A stretch of DNA of 61,109 bases from Raineya sp964654605 (lineage in GTDB: Bacteria > Bacteroidota > Bacteroidia > Cytophagales > Thermonemataceae): NCBI GenBank assembly GCA_964654605.1, contig CAZZLW010000011.1, positions 1 through 61,109 of the forward strand, read 5' to 3'. The stretch's first letter is position 1; the number at the start of each line of letters is the position of its first letter. Under the pieces are notes generated by a model. That model ran no database searches. It had not been told where the DNA came from and saw only the letters and a list, made by a program, of their open reading frames with translations. Both the position numbers and the translations under genes were made by a program. Positions 17,261-26,004 of this stretch are shown here, piece after piece.

Positions 17261-18466
17261 ATGCAGGAAAAAAATTATTCCGCTAAAAACGCCCTCTCCG
17301 TTTTATTTCTAACCATTTTCATAGACTTACTCGGCTTTGGGGTTATCATTCCTATACTTCCCAATTTTGCCCGTGCTTTACAGGCAAGTTCTTGGCAAAT
17401 AGGCTTTTTGGTGGCATCGTATTCTTTAATGAACTTTATTTTTGCACCATTTTGGGGAGCATTGAGCGATAAAATGGGCAGAAAGCCCGTCATTCTGATT
17501 AGTGTAGCTCTTACAGGAGTTGCCTATATTGTTTTTGCATATAGCCATACGCTTTGGCTTTTGTTTGCTTCACGCATCATTGCGGGGATAGGTTCGGCAA
17601 ATATTGCCGCCGCACAAGCCTATATCGCCGATATTTCCGAACCCAGCAAACGAACTAAAAATTTTGGCATTATCGGAGCGGCTTTTGGCTTGGGGCTTAT
17701 CATAGGTCCTAGCATCGGAGGTATCCTGAATGATGCCTACGGCATTGTAGCTATTGGGTGGTTTGTTGTTTTACTTTGTGGAGTAAATCTTTTGATAGCT
17801 TTTTTCTTTTTACCTGAAACTATTTCTGAAAAGAATATCGGTAAAAAATTGAAAATCAATCCATTAAGCGACCTTCGTTTGGCTCTACGTCGTAAAGACA
17901 TCAAAGGGCTTCTGTGGCTTTCTTTTGTATTTATTGCCGCCTTTATGATGATACAGCCTACGCTTGCTCTCCTGTGGAAAGAGCAAGCGGGTTTGAGTGA
18001 TAAGCAAAATGGTTACGCTTTTGCGTTTATGGGGCTGGTTACGGCACTGATGCAAGGCGTATTTGTAGGAAAGCTAAACAAAAAATTCGGTGAATATCGT
18101 TTGCTCATTTTCGGCTGTATAGCCTTAGTGATAGCAGGTATCAGTTTTCCCCTATTTGCTTCTATGCGTTGGTTTATACCTTTCGAGCTTATAGCTATCA
18201 TTTTTTCAGGAGTATCCAGTGGTTGTTTTACCCCTGCTCTCAATGCTTTGCTTTCACAAGCGGTTTCCGAACAAGAACAAGGACGGGTATTAGGTATCAA
18301 TCAGTCTTTTGGAGCTATTGCTCGCATTGTAGGTCCCACACTTGGGCTCGCCATTTATGATGTAGATTTTCATCTACCTTATTGGGTTGCGGCGGTTGTG
18401 GCTATCTTGCTTTGGTATGCAGTGGCATTTTTGCCGAAAGTTTTACAGAAAAAAATCAGAACCTAA
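17261..18466 (+). CDS. MFS transporter, TCR/Tet-type drug efflux family
   Basis: This is a 401-residue, 12-helix proton-coupled transporter. Motif A between helices 2 and 3 (GALSDKMGRKPV) and the N-terminal IDLLGFGVIIPILP segment are those of TetA-like drug:H+ antiporters. The second half has a weaker motif (GKLNKKFGEYRLL). The start was set at the ATG immediately after the stop of the upstream gene; an in-frame TTG upstream lies inside that gene. The substrate cannot be predicted, and tetracycline resistance should not be assumed. Its 3' end overlaps the convergent FecCD permease gene by 11 bases. Confidence 0.87.
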   Translation: MQEKNYSAKNALSVLFLTIFIDLLGFGVIIPILPNFARALQASSWQIGFLVASYSLMNFIFAPFWGALSDKMGRKPVILISVALTGVAYIVFAYSHTLWLLFASRIIAGIGSANIAAAQAYIADISEPSKRTKNFGIIGAAFGLGLIIGPSIGGILNDAYGIVAIGWFVVLLCGVNLLIAFFFLPETISEKNIGKKLKINPLSDLRLALRRKDIKGLLWLSFVFIAAFMMIQPTLALLWKEQAGLSDKQNGYAFAFMGLVTALMQGVFVGKLNKKFGEYRLLIFGCIALVIAGISFPLFASMRWFIPFELIAIIFSGVSSGCFTPALNALLSQAVSEQEQGRVLGINQSFGAIARIVGPTLGLAIYDVDFHLPYWVAAVVAILLWYAVAFLPKVLQKKIRT

Positions 18467-19493
18467 TCCCTCTTTTCATTACAATCCAAATTACAAGCGG
18501 AGAGCCTAATAAGGAGGTTATCAGATTGATAGGCATAGAAAAATTTGCAAAGAGATTTTGTGCTAAAATATCACAGAAAAGTAAAACACTTGCTCCGAGC
18601 AGTGCAGAGGCAGGAAGCAAAACCCAATGGTTGGCAGTCCGAAAAATACTTCGTGAAAGATGAGGCACAGCCAAACCCACAAAACCAATTGGTCCGCAGA
18701 AAGCAGTAGTTACACCAGAAAGCACACTCACCAACACAATAAGAACCCAGCGAAGCCTGCGAACATTGACGCCCATACTTTGAGCATACATTTCACCCAA
18801 AAGCAAAGCATTGAGTTTTTGTATTTGGAAAAGAAGTAGAATAAAACTAATACCAATGGATATAGCAATAATGAAAACTTGCTCGTAATTGGTACTTGCC
18901 AAACTGCCAAAAGACCACCACAAAAAATCTCTAATTTGTTCGGGGCTACTCAAAAATTGCCATAAGCCAATCAAGGAAATTGCCAAACTGCCCAGCATCA
19001 AACCAATAATAAGCAGTGCCGTATTGTTGTTTGTAAAACGACTGATAAGCAGGATAAGTACCATTATTGCCATTGAGCCTATAATGGCAACTGTTGCAAC
19101 GAGGCTATTGCCAATTATACCCAAATTTTGCAGAGCCGACCAAGAAACGCCCGAACTCAAAGTAATAGAAGCCACCCCCAAACTTGCCCCCGCCGAAACG
19201 CCCAACTCCGAAGGACTTGCCAAAGGATTGGCAAAAAACGTTTGCATAACAAGCCCCGCCACTGATAAAGCTACCCCTACCAAAATAGCTGTAAGAGCCT
19301 TGGGCAAGCGAAAAGCAAGCACAATATACGCCCAAGCGTTGTTTTCTTGTGAGCCAAAAAATGTTTTTAGAATTTCAGAAAGTGGAATCGCTACTGCTCC
19401 TGTGCTAATATTCACTAAAAACAATGTGAGCAGTAGCAAGCCCAAAAATAGCCAACCTAATAGCGAAAAGGTGGGTTTCAAATTGCTAATCAT
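18456..19493 (-). CDS. FecCD-family iron(III) siderophore/cobalamin ABC permease
   Basis: This is a 345-residue inner-membrane permease of the BtuC/FecD/FhuB family with about ten helices. Signatures are GVALSVAGLVMQTFFANPLASPSELGVSAGA-like segments near residues 75-110 (AGxxxQ...NPLAxPxxLG) and the cytoplasmic coupling region near GPIGFVGLAVPHLSR. Neither the ATP-binding subunit nor the periplasmic binding protein is adjacent, so it must pair with subunits encoded elsewhere or be an orphan. Both ends are tight: the 3' end overlaps the MFS gene tail to tail, and a hairpin precedes it. Confidence 0.87.
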   Translation of the reverse strand: MISNLKPTFSLLGWLFLGLLLLTLFLVNISTGAVAIPLSEILKTFFGSQENNAWAYIVLAFRLPKALTAILVGVALSVAGLVMQTFFANPLASPSELGVSAGASLGVASITLSSGVSWSALQNLGIIGNSLVATVAIIGSMAIMVLILLISRFTNNNTALLIIGLMLGSLAISLIGLWQFLSSPEQIRDFLWWSFGSLASTNYEQVFIIAISIGISFILLLFQIQKLNALLLGEMYAQSMGVNVRRLRWVLIVLVSVLSGVTTAFCGPIGFVGLAVPHLSRSIFRTANHWVLLPASALLGASVLLFCDILAQNLFANFSMPINLITSLLGSPLVIWIVMKRGIRF

Positions 19494-19504
19494 ATTGAAA
19501 CAAG

Positions 19505-19532
19505 GAAGGGCGAACTATTTTGCTCGCCCTTC
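19505..19532 (-). terminator. Hairpin between rpmE2 and the FecCD permease gene
   Basis: A 9-bp stem GAAGGGCGA/TCGCCCTTC has a 10-base loop and lies 23 bases after the rpmE2 stop on the minus strand. The T-tract is weak (TTGTTTC), so it may only attenuate read-through into the permease gene. Confidence 0.55.
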
Positions 19533-19555
19533 ATTACAAAACAAACCGAAAAAAT

Positions 19556-19816
19556 TTATTTTTTGGGAGATTGCTTTTTAGCAAGTCTTTGATTGAATTT
19601 ATCTACGCGTCCCGCAGTATCCACAAATACTTTCTTACCTGTAAAGAAAGGGTGAGAATGAGAACTGATTTCTACCTTAATTACAGGGTATTCTTTACCA
19701 TCTTCCCACTTGATGGTTTCTTTGGATTTCATTGTAGAACGTGTAAGAAATTTGAAATCACTGCTCAAATCCCAAAAAACAACTTCACGATATTCGGGGT
19801 GAATGTCTTTTTTCAT
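19556..19816 (-). CDS. rpmE2: Ribosomal protein bL31, type B (zinc-free)
   Basis: This is an 86-residue bL31 protein. MKKDIHPEY at the start and SHSHPFFTGKK(V)F in the middle are diagnostic. There is no Cys at all, so this is the zinc-independent type B form, and the DTAGRVDKFNQR segment is the usual C-terminal part. The start was placed at the third codon of the longest frame, to give the conserved MKKDIHP N-terminus. In organisms with both forms, type B replaces the zinc form under zinc limitation; I cannot tell whether a zinc form also exists here. Confidence 0.95.
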   Translation of the reverse strand: MKKDIHPEYREVVFWDLSSDFKFLTRSTMKSKETIKWEDGKEYPVIKVEISSHSHPFFTGKKVFVDTAGRVDKFNQRLAKKQSPKK

Positions 19817-19851
19817 AACCAAATGCTTTTATGTTCCCAAAAATTAGGTTG

Positions 19852-19883
19852 CAAATGTAGCAATAAAAATTGGAATTGCCAAA
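19852..19883 (-). promoter_or_regulatory. Bacteroidota-type promoter for rpmE2
   Basis: On the minus strand TTTG (19880-19883) and TACATTTG (19852-19859) are 20 bases apart. The rpmE2 start codon is 35 bases downstream. Confidence 0.65.
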
Positions 19884-19925
19884 AAAAAATTAAATATTTG
19901 AAGCCAAGCCCCAAAATTCTCGCTT

Positions 19926-21089
19926 ATGATGGATTTGATGATTTTCTTCAATAGCCTTGATGATGAGCTTTGGCAAGATTGCAAAGAAGATGTAACCTGC
20001 ATTTACAACCAAATTGCTATTCACGCTCATCAGTTTCCGAATTGGCAAGATGCTGATTTGGCAATTATCGGACTGATAGAAGAGCGAGGAACACAAAAAA
20101 ATATAGGCGTAGCAGGTGCCGCCGATGCTTTTCGCAAACACTTTTACAAACTCCGAAAAAGTAAAGTCCCTTACAAAGTGGTAGATTTGGGAAATTTACG
20201 CTCCGCCCCCAGTTTGCAGGAAACATACCAAAGGCTTAAAGTAGTATGCGAATTGCTTCTTGCTGAAAACACAATCCCTATTCTGATAGGTAGCTCCAAC
20301 GATATGATGATAGGACAATTTTGGGCATATCAGGGCTTAGAGCAACCCATTTCTATTGTAAATATTGATTGCACCGTAGATGTTGATGAACTGGACAATG
20401 AACCCAATAAAAAACATCTTTTGCAAATTCTTACGCACCAGCCCAATTATTTGTTCAATTTCAGCCAAATAGGTCATCAAGGCTATTTGTGTTCGGCAAG
20501 TTTTTTGGATATTTTTGAAAAAATGTATTTTGATGTCTATGGTGTCGGCAAAATTCGCGAAAATATCCTGAATGTAGAGCCTGTTATTCGCGATGCCGAT
20601 ATGGTAGCCATTGATATTTCTGCTATTCGCAAAGCCGATGCAGGAGCAAGCATCTATGCCCAACCCTTTGGGCTAAGCTCTGATGAAATGGCTCAATTTT
20701 GCTGGTATGCAGGTATCAGCCCCAAAGTAAGCTCTATTGGTTTTTATGAATACAATCCGCAATTAGATACACACGGACACAATGCCCAGGTTCTGGCAGT
20801 ATTGGTTTGGTATTTTATTGAAGGCTTTTATCATCGCAAAAAAAAGTTGGATTTCAAAAGTGAGGGCGAGTTTCAAAAATTTATCGTGCCGCTTTCCGAT
20901 AGTCTGAATGCCCCTACCCTCACCTTCTACAAGCAACTTTCTACGGGCTATTGGTGGCTGGAAGTCCCCTACACTACCATTCAGGTAGAGCCTGTGATGA
21001 TAGCCTGCTCTTATCAAGATTATCTTTCGGCAGTAGAAGGGGGCATTATTCCTGATAGGTGGATAAGCACGCAAGCCAAATTGCCGTAG
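19926..21089 (+). CDS. Ureohydrolase-family (formimidoylglutamase-like) protein with degenerate metal site
   Basis: This 387-residue protein has the arginase/agmatinase fold layout and is of the type usually annotated formimidoylglutamase in Bacteroidota. The three metal-binding motifs of true ureohydrolases (GGDHS, DAHxDxxD, SxDxDxxDP) line up with GSSNDMM, DCTVDVDE and AIDISAIR, so both manganese-binding His residues and several Asp residues are gone. The fold-specific surroundings (VNIDC, LSSIGFYEYNP-like SSIGFYEYNP, WYFIEGFY) are well kept. No hut gene is near. The family is therefore likely to have another, perhaps non-hydrolytic, role. Two closely spaced Met codons make the start uncertain by a few residues. 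Confidence 0.7.
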   Translation: MMDLMIFFNSLDDELWQDCKEDVTCIYNQIAIHAHQFPNWQDADLAIIGLIEERGTQKNIGVAGAADAFRKHFYKLRKSKVPYKVVDLGNLRSAPSLQETYQRLKVVCELLLAENTIPILIGSSNDMMIGQFWAYQGLEQPISIVNIDCTVDVDELDNEPNKKHLLQILTHQPNYLFNFSQIGHQGYLCSASFLDIFEKMYFDVYGVGKIRENILNVEPVIRDADMVAIDISAIRKADAGASIYAQPFGLSSDEMAQFCWYAGISPKVSSIGFYEYNPQLDTHGHNAQVLAVLVWYFIEGFYHRKKKLDFKSEGEFQKFIVPLSDSLNAPTLTFYKQLSTGYWWLEVPYTTIQVEPVMIACSYQDYLSAVEGGIIPDRWISTQAKLP

Positions 21090-21161
21090 CGATTTTTAGC
21101 GAGATTACAAGGATTTGAAAGATTAACGTTTCTTACCTCAATAACAATCGGGTAGAAACGT

Positions 21162-21169
21162 TATATTTG
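21162..21169 (+). promoter_or_regulatory. -7 promoter element upstream of bshC
   Basis: TATATTTG matches TAnnTTTG and sits 18 bases before the bshC ATG. I see no clear -33 element. An in-frame TTG at 21167 lies inside the -7 element and so is unlikely to be the translation start. Confidence 0.5.
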
Positions 21170-21187
21170 TCCGAAATTAGTATCAAT

Positions 21188-22765
21188 ATGCCAATTTTTC
21201 AAAAAATTCCCTTACAAGAAACTCCTTTTTTTTCCAAAATTTTTTTGGATTATGTAAATCAGAACCCCATTTTAGAGCCTTTTTTTCAGTTTTTACCTCA
21301 AAAAGAAACTTTCAGGCAAATAATTGCTCAAAAACAATTTTCTGCGGAAAAAAGAGAAACTTTGCACAAGGTTCTGCAAAAACAATATCAGCAGATTTCC
21401 CTCACAGAAGCAGAAAAGCAAAATATTGAAGCCCTACTTTCTGAAAACACATTTACACTCACTACCGCTCACCAACCTTCTATTTTTTTTGGAGAGCTTT
21501 ATTTTGTGTATAAAACGATTAGCACCATTCTTTTGGCAGAAATTCTACAAGAATTTTTGCCCGAATATCGTTTTGTACCTGTTTTTTGGCTTGGCTCCGA
21601 AGACCACGATTTTGCAGAAATATCGCATTTCAGGCTTTTTGGCAAAAAATATGAGTGGCACAGCAAGCAAAAAGGGGCGGTGGGCAAGATGAAAACAGAC
21701 GAACTTGCAGAAATTCTCTCTGTGTTGCCCGAAAAAATTCCCATTTTTGAAAAGGCTTATACGCAATTTCCAACCCTTGCCCAAGCCACTCGCTACGCCT
21801 TGCACGAGTTTTTCGGGGAAAAAGGCTTGCTGGTTATTGATGGAGATGATGAGAAAGTCAAAAAATCTTTATTCCCAATCATAAAAAGCGAGCTTCAAGA
21901 ACAAAAAACAGAGATTTTGGTCAAAGATACCTCTTTGCAACTCACACGCTTGGGCTATCACGCACAGGCACAAGCCCGACCTATCAATTTTTTCTATCTT
22001 GATGAAGGTTTGCGAGAAAGAATTGAACGCAAAGGAGATTTCTATGAGGTACTGCACACCAATTTGCGTTTTTCAGAAAAAGAGATTTTAGATTTAGCAG
22101 AAAAAAATCCTGAAAAATTCAGCCCAAATGCACTGCTACGTCCTATTTATCAGGAACTTGTTTTGCCTAATCTTGCCTATATCGGCGGACCTGGCGAAAT
22201 TGCCTATTGGTTGCAACTCAAAAGCACTTTTGAGTATTTCAAGCAGGTAGAGCCAACCCTTGCAATGCCAATGCTACTGCCTCGTAATTTTGCTTTGGTG
22301 CTTACGCAAAATCAGTGTGAGAAAATGCAAAAATTACAGCTATCTGTTCAAGACTTTTTTCAAGAAGATAGCTTGCTCAAAAAGAAATTTTTATCCAAAT
22401 ACACGCAAAATGAATTTTCGCTTTTGCAAGAGCAAAAAGCCATTTCGCAAGCCTTTGAAGCAATCAAGAGCAAAACAGCAGAAATTGATAAATCCTTGCT
22501 TTCCGCAGTGGAAGCCGAAGAGCAAAAAACACTCAAAAGCCTTGAACACTTAGAAAAACGTATCCAGAAAGCACAAGAAAAAAAATACGAAATAGAAGTT
22601 CAACAAATGCTCTCACTCAAAGAAAAACTTTTTCCCGAAGGGGTTTTACAAGAACGCAAGGACAATTTCTTGAATTTTTACCTCAATCACGCAGATTTTT
22701 TAGACGATTTGCACCATATTTTTGAACCTTTCAGCAATGAACTTTACATTATTCAGATACGATAG
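21188..22765 (+). CDS. bshC: Bacillithiol biosynthesis cysteine-adding enzyme BshC
   Basis: BshC joins cysteine to glucosaminyl-malate, the last step in making bacillithiol, a low-molecular-weight thiol. The 525-residue product shows the family layout: a Rossmann-like core with TTAHQPSIFFGELYFVYKT-type segment near residue 95, the WLGSEDHDFAEI motif, the YIGGPGEIAYWLQLK motif, and a long C-terminal coiled coil (about residues 420-480). Its presence suggests a bacillithiol-type redox system. bshA and bshB are not in the window. It overlaps lnt by 29 bases, pointing to co-transcription. Confidence 0.92.
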   Translation: MPIFQKIPLQETPFFSKIFLDYVNQNPILEPFFQFLPQKETFRQIIAQKQFSAEKRETLHKVLQKQYQQISLTEAEKQNIEALLSENTFTLTTAHQPSIFFGELYFVYKTISTILLAEILQEFLPEYRFVPVFWLGSEDHDFAEISHFRLFGKKYEWHSKQKGAVGKMKTDELAEILSVLPEKIPIFEKAYTQFPTLAQATRYALHEFFGEKGLLVIDGDDEKVKKSLFPIIKSELQEQKTEILVKDTSLQLTRLGYHAQAQARPINFFYLDEGLRERIERKGDFYEVLHTNLRFSEKEILDLAEKNPEKFSPNALLRPIYQELVLPNLAYIGGPGEIAYWLQLKSTFEYFKQVEPTLAMPMLLPRNFALVLTQNQCEKMQKLQLSVQDFFQEDSLLKKKFLSKYTQNEFSLLQEQKAISQAFEAIKSKTAEIDKSLLSAVEAEEQKTLKSLEHLEKRIQKAQEKKYEIEVQQMLSLKEKLFPEGVLQERKDNFLNFYLNHADFLDDLHHIFEPFSNELYIIQIR

Positions 22766-24359
22766 TAGCCAAAAGTTCAGTGTTTTTATTATCTTATTAC
22801 TTGCCATAGCAGGAGCCATCTGTTTGCAGGCGGGTTTTTGGGGCAAAAACTGGGTACTTTTGAGCTTTGTGGGCTGGGTATTTTGGTGGCAAGCCGAAAA
22901 AATTTTGGAAGCAACTTTTACAAAGAAAATTTTTCTTTGGCGATTGCTCGGAGCATTTTTCTTTCTACTCGTTTGGAACGTAGTAGCTACTTGGTGGGTG
23001 CGTATTACGGGGGCTTTATGGGTCATAAGCACTGCCAATAGCCTTGTAATGCTTGTGGCACTTATTTTTTGGTGGTGGGTGCGAAAATTTTTTTCAGAAA
23101 AATACCAAAAATGGATATTTGTTCCTATTTGGATAAGTTTTGAGTTTGCTCATCATCAGTGGCAACTGACTTGGGTATGGCTCACTTTGGGAAATACTTT
23201 TTTGTATCGGAATGAGTGGGTACAATGGTACGAATACACAGGCGTATGGGGCGGCTCTCTTTGGATTTTATTAATGAATGTACTTTTTTGGAACTTGAAA
23301 GAAGGTTTTTCCATAAAAAAAATAATCGTTTGTGCCATTGCATTAGTCGTTCCTTTTGGCTTTTCGTGGTTTTTGCAAGGACAAAAAATCTCAGCTTTGC
23401 AAAAGTTGAATGTGGTACTTGTTCAGCCCAACATTGACCCCTTTACTGAAAAATTCAGCGATTGTCCCCGCTTCATACCCTTTGCCAAGCAGGCACAAAT
23501 TTTAGCAGATTTAACTTTGCAAAAGTTTGATAAAACCACCGATTTAGTCGTTTTTCCTGAAACGGCTCTTGATGAAAATTTTGACGAACGCTTGGTACGA
23601 AAATATCCTACTTTTCAAAAAATTGATAGCCTGCAAAAAAAATTAAATGTACCGATACTTCTGGGGGTTTCTACTCGGATTTTTACCAAAGAAAAAAGCA
23701 GTCCTACGAGCCAATACGCACCTCTTGCACACTCCTATTACGAGGATTTCAATACGGCATTGCTTTTGCAAAAAGACACTATGTTTTGGTATAAAAAAAT
23801 GATACTTGTTCCCGGTGTTGAAACCATTCCTTTTCCCGAATACACTATTTTTCTGAAAGATTTTATCAGCGATATTGGTGCTTCGTTTTTTTTGCTAGGT
23901 ACGGGAAAAGAAATTATCAATTTCCCTACTCCAAAAGCACAAGTTGCTCCAATTATTTGTTATGAATCTATGTATGGCGAGTTTGTAAGCCAATTTGTAA
24001 AAAAAGGTGCAGATTTGCTATGCACCATTACCAACGATGGCTGGCTCGGCGATACCCAATGGGAGCAACATCACTTGTATTTGGGAGCCTTGCGTTGCAT
24101 AGAAACTCGCCGAGAAATGTTGCATTGCTCTAATATGGGAGCTTCGGCAATTATTGACGTATGGGGCAAAGTAAGAAAAGAAATTCCCTATAACCAAAGA
24201 ACTGCAATGAAAGAAATAGCTTTTACCTACTCAAAGAAAACCTTTTATGTGTGTTATGGAGATTTTCTGCCCCGAATAGCACTTGGCATAGTAGGAATTC
24301 TTTTTCTTTGGATTTTGGCAAACTTGTTCAGAAAAAAATCAAACAATAGGCTTTTATGA
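22737..24359 (+). CDS. lnt: Apolipoprotein N-acyltransferase Lnt
   Basis: Lnt adds the third acyl chain to the N-terminal Cys of lipoproteins at the inner membrane. The first 230 residues form several membrane helices; a nitrilase-like periplasmic domain follows. The catalytic triad is visible as Glu in VFPETALD, Lys in YKKMILVPG and Cys in APIICYESMYGE. A last helix closes the protein (540 residues). The ATG was chosen over an upstream in-frame TTG, and it lies within the end of bshC. The stop overlaps the start of the following PBP4 gene (ATGA). Confidence 0.93.
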   Translation: MNFTLFRYDSSQKFSVFIILLLAIAGAICLQAGFWGKNWVLLSFVGWVFWWQAEKILEATFTKKIFLWRLLGAFFFLLVWNVVATWWVRITGALWVISTANSLVMLVALIFWWWVRKFFSEKYQKWIFVPIWISFEFAHHQWQLTWVWLTLGNTFLYRNEWVQWYEYTGVWGGSLWILLMNVLFWNLKEGFSIKKIIVCAIALVVPFGFSWFLQGQKISALQKLNVVLVQPNIDPFTEKFSDCPRFIPFAKQAQILADLTLQKFDKTTDLVVFPETALDENFDERLVRKYPTFQKIDSLQKKLNVPILLGVSTRIFTKEKSSPTSQYAPLAHSYYEDFNTALLLQKDTMFWYKKMILVPGVETIPFPEYTIFLKDFISDIGASFFLLGTGKEIINFPTPKAQVAPIICYESMYGEFVSQFVKKGADLLCTITNDGWLGDTQWEQHHLYLGALRCIETRREMLHCSNMGASAIIDVWGKVRKEIPYNQRTAMKEIAFTYSKKTFYVCYGDFLPRIALGIVGILFLWILANLFRKKSNNRLL

Positions 24360-25780
24360 AAAACGCTATTCTCCTAAAAATCTGTATAGGGTTATTGTAT
24401 TGGCAAAGTGTGCAAGCCCAAAGCCTTTCGGAGGCACTGAATACCCTTGAAAATGATAGCCTATTGAAACAAGGCTTTTTGGCATTTTGCCTAATGGACT
24501 CACAAACAGGCAAAGTGCTTGCTGAAAAGAATATGTTCAAAAAAATGAATGTAGCCTCTTGCCATAAATTATGGACAACCGCTACTGCTCTAGAAGTATT
24601 GGGAAAAGATTTTCGCTTTCAAACGCAACTGGCTTACAGCGGGAAAATAGAAAATAAAACACTCAAAGGCAATTTGTATATTCTGGGCGGTGGAGATGTT
24701 ACTTTGGGCAGTGCCGATTTCAAAAATAATCTCTCCCAAGAGCAGATTTGGGAGCGTTGGTACAAAATTTTGCAAAGCAAAAATATTCAAAAAATAGAGG
24801 GACAAATCGTGGGCGTAGGTGCTTATTTTGAACAAAACGCCATTCCCGAAGGCTGGATAAAAGAAGACTTAGGTAATTATTATGGCTCTGCCGCCTATGG
24901 TTTGAACATCAGCGATAACGAATACAAATTACTCCTAAAACCTGCCTCTAAAATAGGTGAAAAAGCCGATATTCTCGGAACAGAACCCGCACTTCCTTTT
25001 CTGAAATTCAAGGGGCAAATTCTCACCGCTCCAAAAGGAACAGGCGACAATGCCTACATTGATGGCTATCCGTTTCATTACGAGTGTTTTGTCAGTGGCA
25101 CTATTCCACAGCAGGAAAGTAGTTTTTTCATCAAAGGGGCTATGCCTAATCCGCCCTATACAACAGCATTTTTGTTCAATGATTTTTTGCAAAAAAAGGG
25201 ACTTCACATCACGCAAGAACCAACATTCATCTTTGAGAGCCTCAATGAAAAGCTACTTGTTTTAGATAGTTTAGCCTCGCCTAAACTTGCCGAAATAGTC
25301 AGAGAAATCAATCTGTATAGTGTAAATCTTTATGCCGAAGGACTTTTCAAGCAGTTGGGAAAATATTGGGGCAAAGAAAACCAAGCAGGAGAAAAAATAT
25401 TGGAATTTTGGCAAAAAAAAGGCATTGAAATCAAAGGATTAAACTTCAATGACGGAAGTGGGCTTTCTCGCCTCAATACTTCCACGGCTCATTCTATTTG
25501 CCAACTGCTTAGCAAAATGGCTCAAAACGATACTTTTTTGAAAAGTTTGCCACTGGCAGGCGTATCGGGAACGCTTACGGGTTTTGCTAAAAACACCATT
25601 TTACAAGGAAATCTACAAGCCAAAACAGGTAGTATGCGAGGCGTGATAGCACTTGCAGGTTATTTTAGCACTAAAAAAGGCGAAAAACGTTGTTTTGCAA
25701 TCATTGCGAACCAATACGAAGGTAAATATGCCTCTATGCGTAGCAAATTTGAGAAAATATTGCTCAAAGCCGCCGAGTAA
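24356..25780 (+). CDS. dacB: D-alanyl-D-alanine carboxypeptidase/endopeptidase, PBP4 type (DacB)
   Basis: This low-molecular-mass class C penicillin-binding protein trims or cuts peptidoglycan cross-links in the periplasm. A signal peptide covers about residues 1-22 (SVQAQ). The active-site motifs are SCHK (SxxK) in the NVASCHKLW segment, SVN (SxN) in NLYSVNLY, and KTG in LQAKTGSMRG. The long insert between SxxK and SxN is typical of this class. The product has 474 residues. The ATGA overlap with lnt makes an envelope-biogenesis unit. A dispersed repeat begins right after its stop. Confidence 0.92.
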   Translation: MKNAILLKICIGLLYWQSVQAQSLSEALNTLENDSLLKQGFLAFCLMDSQTGKVLAEKNMFKKMNVASCHKLWTTATALEVLGKDFRFQTQLAYSGKIENKTLKGNLYILGGGDVTLGSADFKNNLSQEQIWERWYKILQSKNIQKIEGQIVGVGAYFEQNAIPEGWIKEDLGNYYGSAAYGLNISDNEYKLLLKPASKIGEKADILGTEPALPFLKFKGQILTAPKGTGDNAYIDGYPFHYECFVSGTIPQQESSFFIKGAMPNPPYTTAFLFNDFLQKKGLHITQEPTFIFESLNEKLLVLDSLASPKLAEIVREINLYSVNLYAEGLFKQLGKYWGKENQAGEKILEFWQKKGIEIKGLNFNDGSGLSRLNTSTAHSICQLLSKMAQNDTFLKSLPLAGVSGTLTGFAKNTILQGNLQAKTGSMRGVIALAGYFSTKKGEKRCFAIIANQYEGKYASMRSKFEKILLKAAE

Positions 25781-25784
25781 CGAG

Positions 25785-25895
25785 GTAACAGGAAACAAGA
25801 AGCAAGAAACAGAATTTGGAACAATTGGATATTTAGACGGAGTAAAACTTTTAATTCAAACCTTTGAACCTTTACTTTTTGAACGTAAATAGTTA
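25785..25895 (-). repeat. Dispersed intergenic repeat, copy R2
   Basis: Read on the minus strand it begins with ATTTACGTTCAAAAAGTAAA and ends with CTTGCTTCTTGTTTCCTGTT, the same head and tail as copies R3 and R4. It fills most of the gap between dacB and the recA promoter. Confidence 0.7.
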
Positions 25896-25955
25896 CGAAA
25901 TTTTAGCTTACTCCTCAAAAAAATTACGGACAAGATTTTTTATTTTGTGAAAACC

Positions 25956-25985
25956 TTTGAAAAAAATCTGTAATTTGTATTTTTG
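25956..25985 (+). promoter_or_regulatory. Bacteroidota-type promoter for recA
   Basis: TTTG at 25956-25959 and TATTTTTG at 25978-25985 are 18 bases apart. The recA start is 19 bases downstream. I see no obvious LexA-type palindrome in this short leader. Confidence 0.65.
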
Positions 25986-26004
25986 AAGCAAAATATTCGC
26001 ATTT

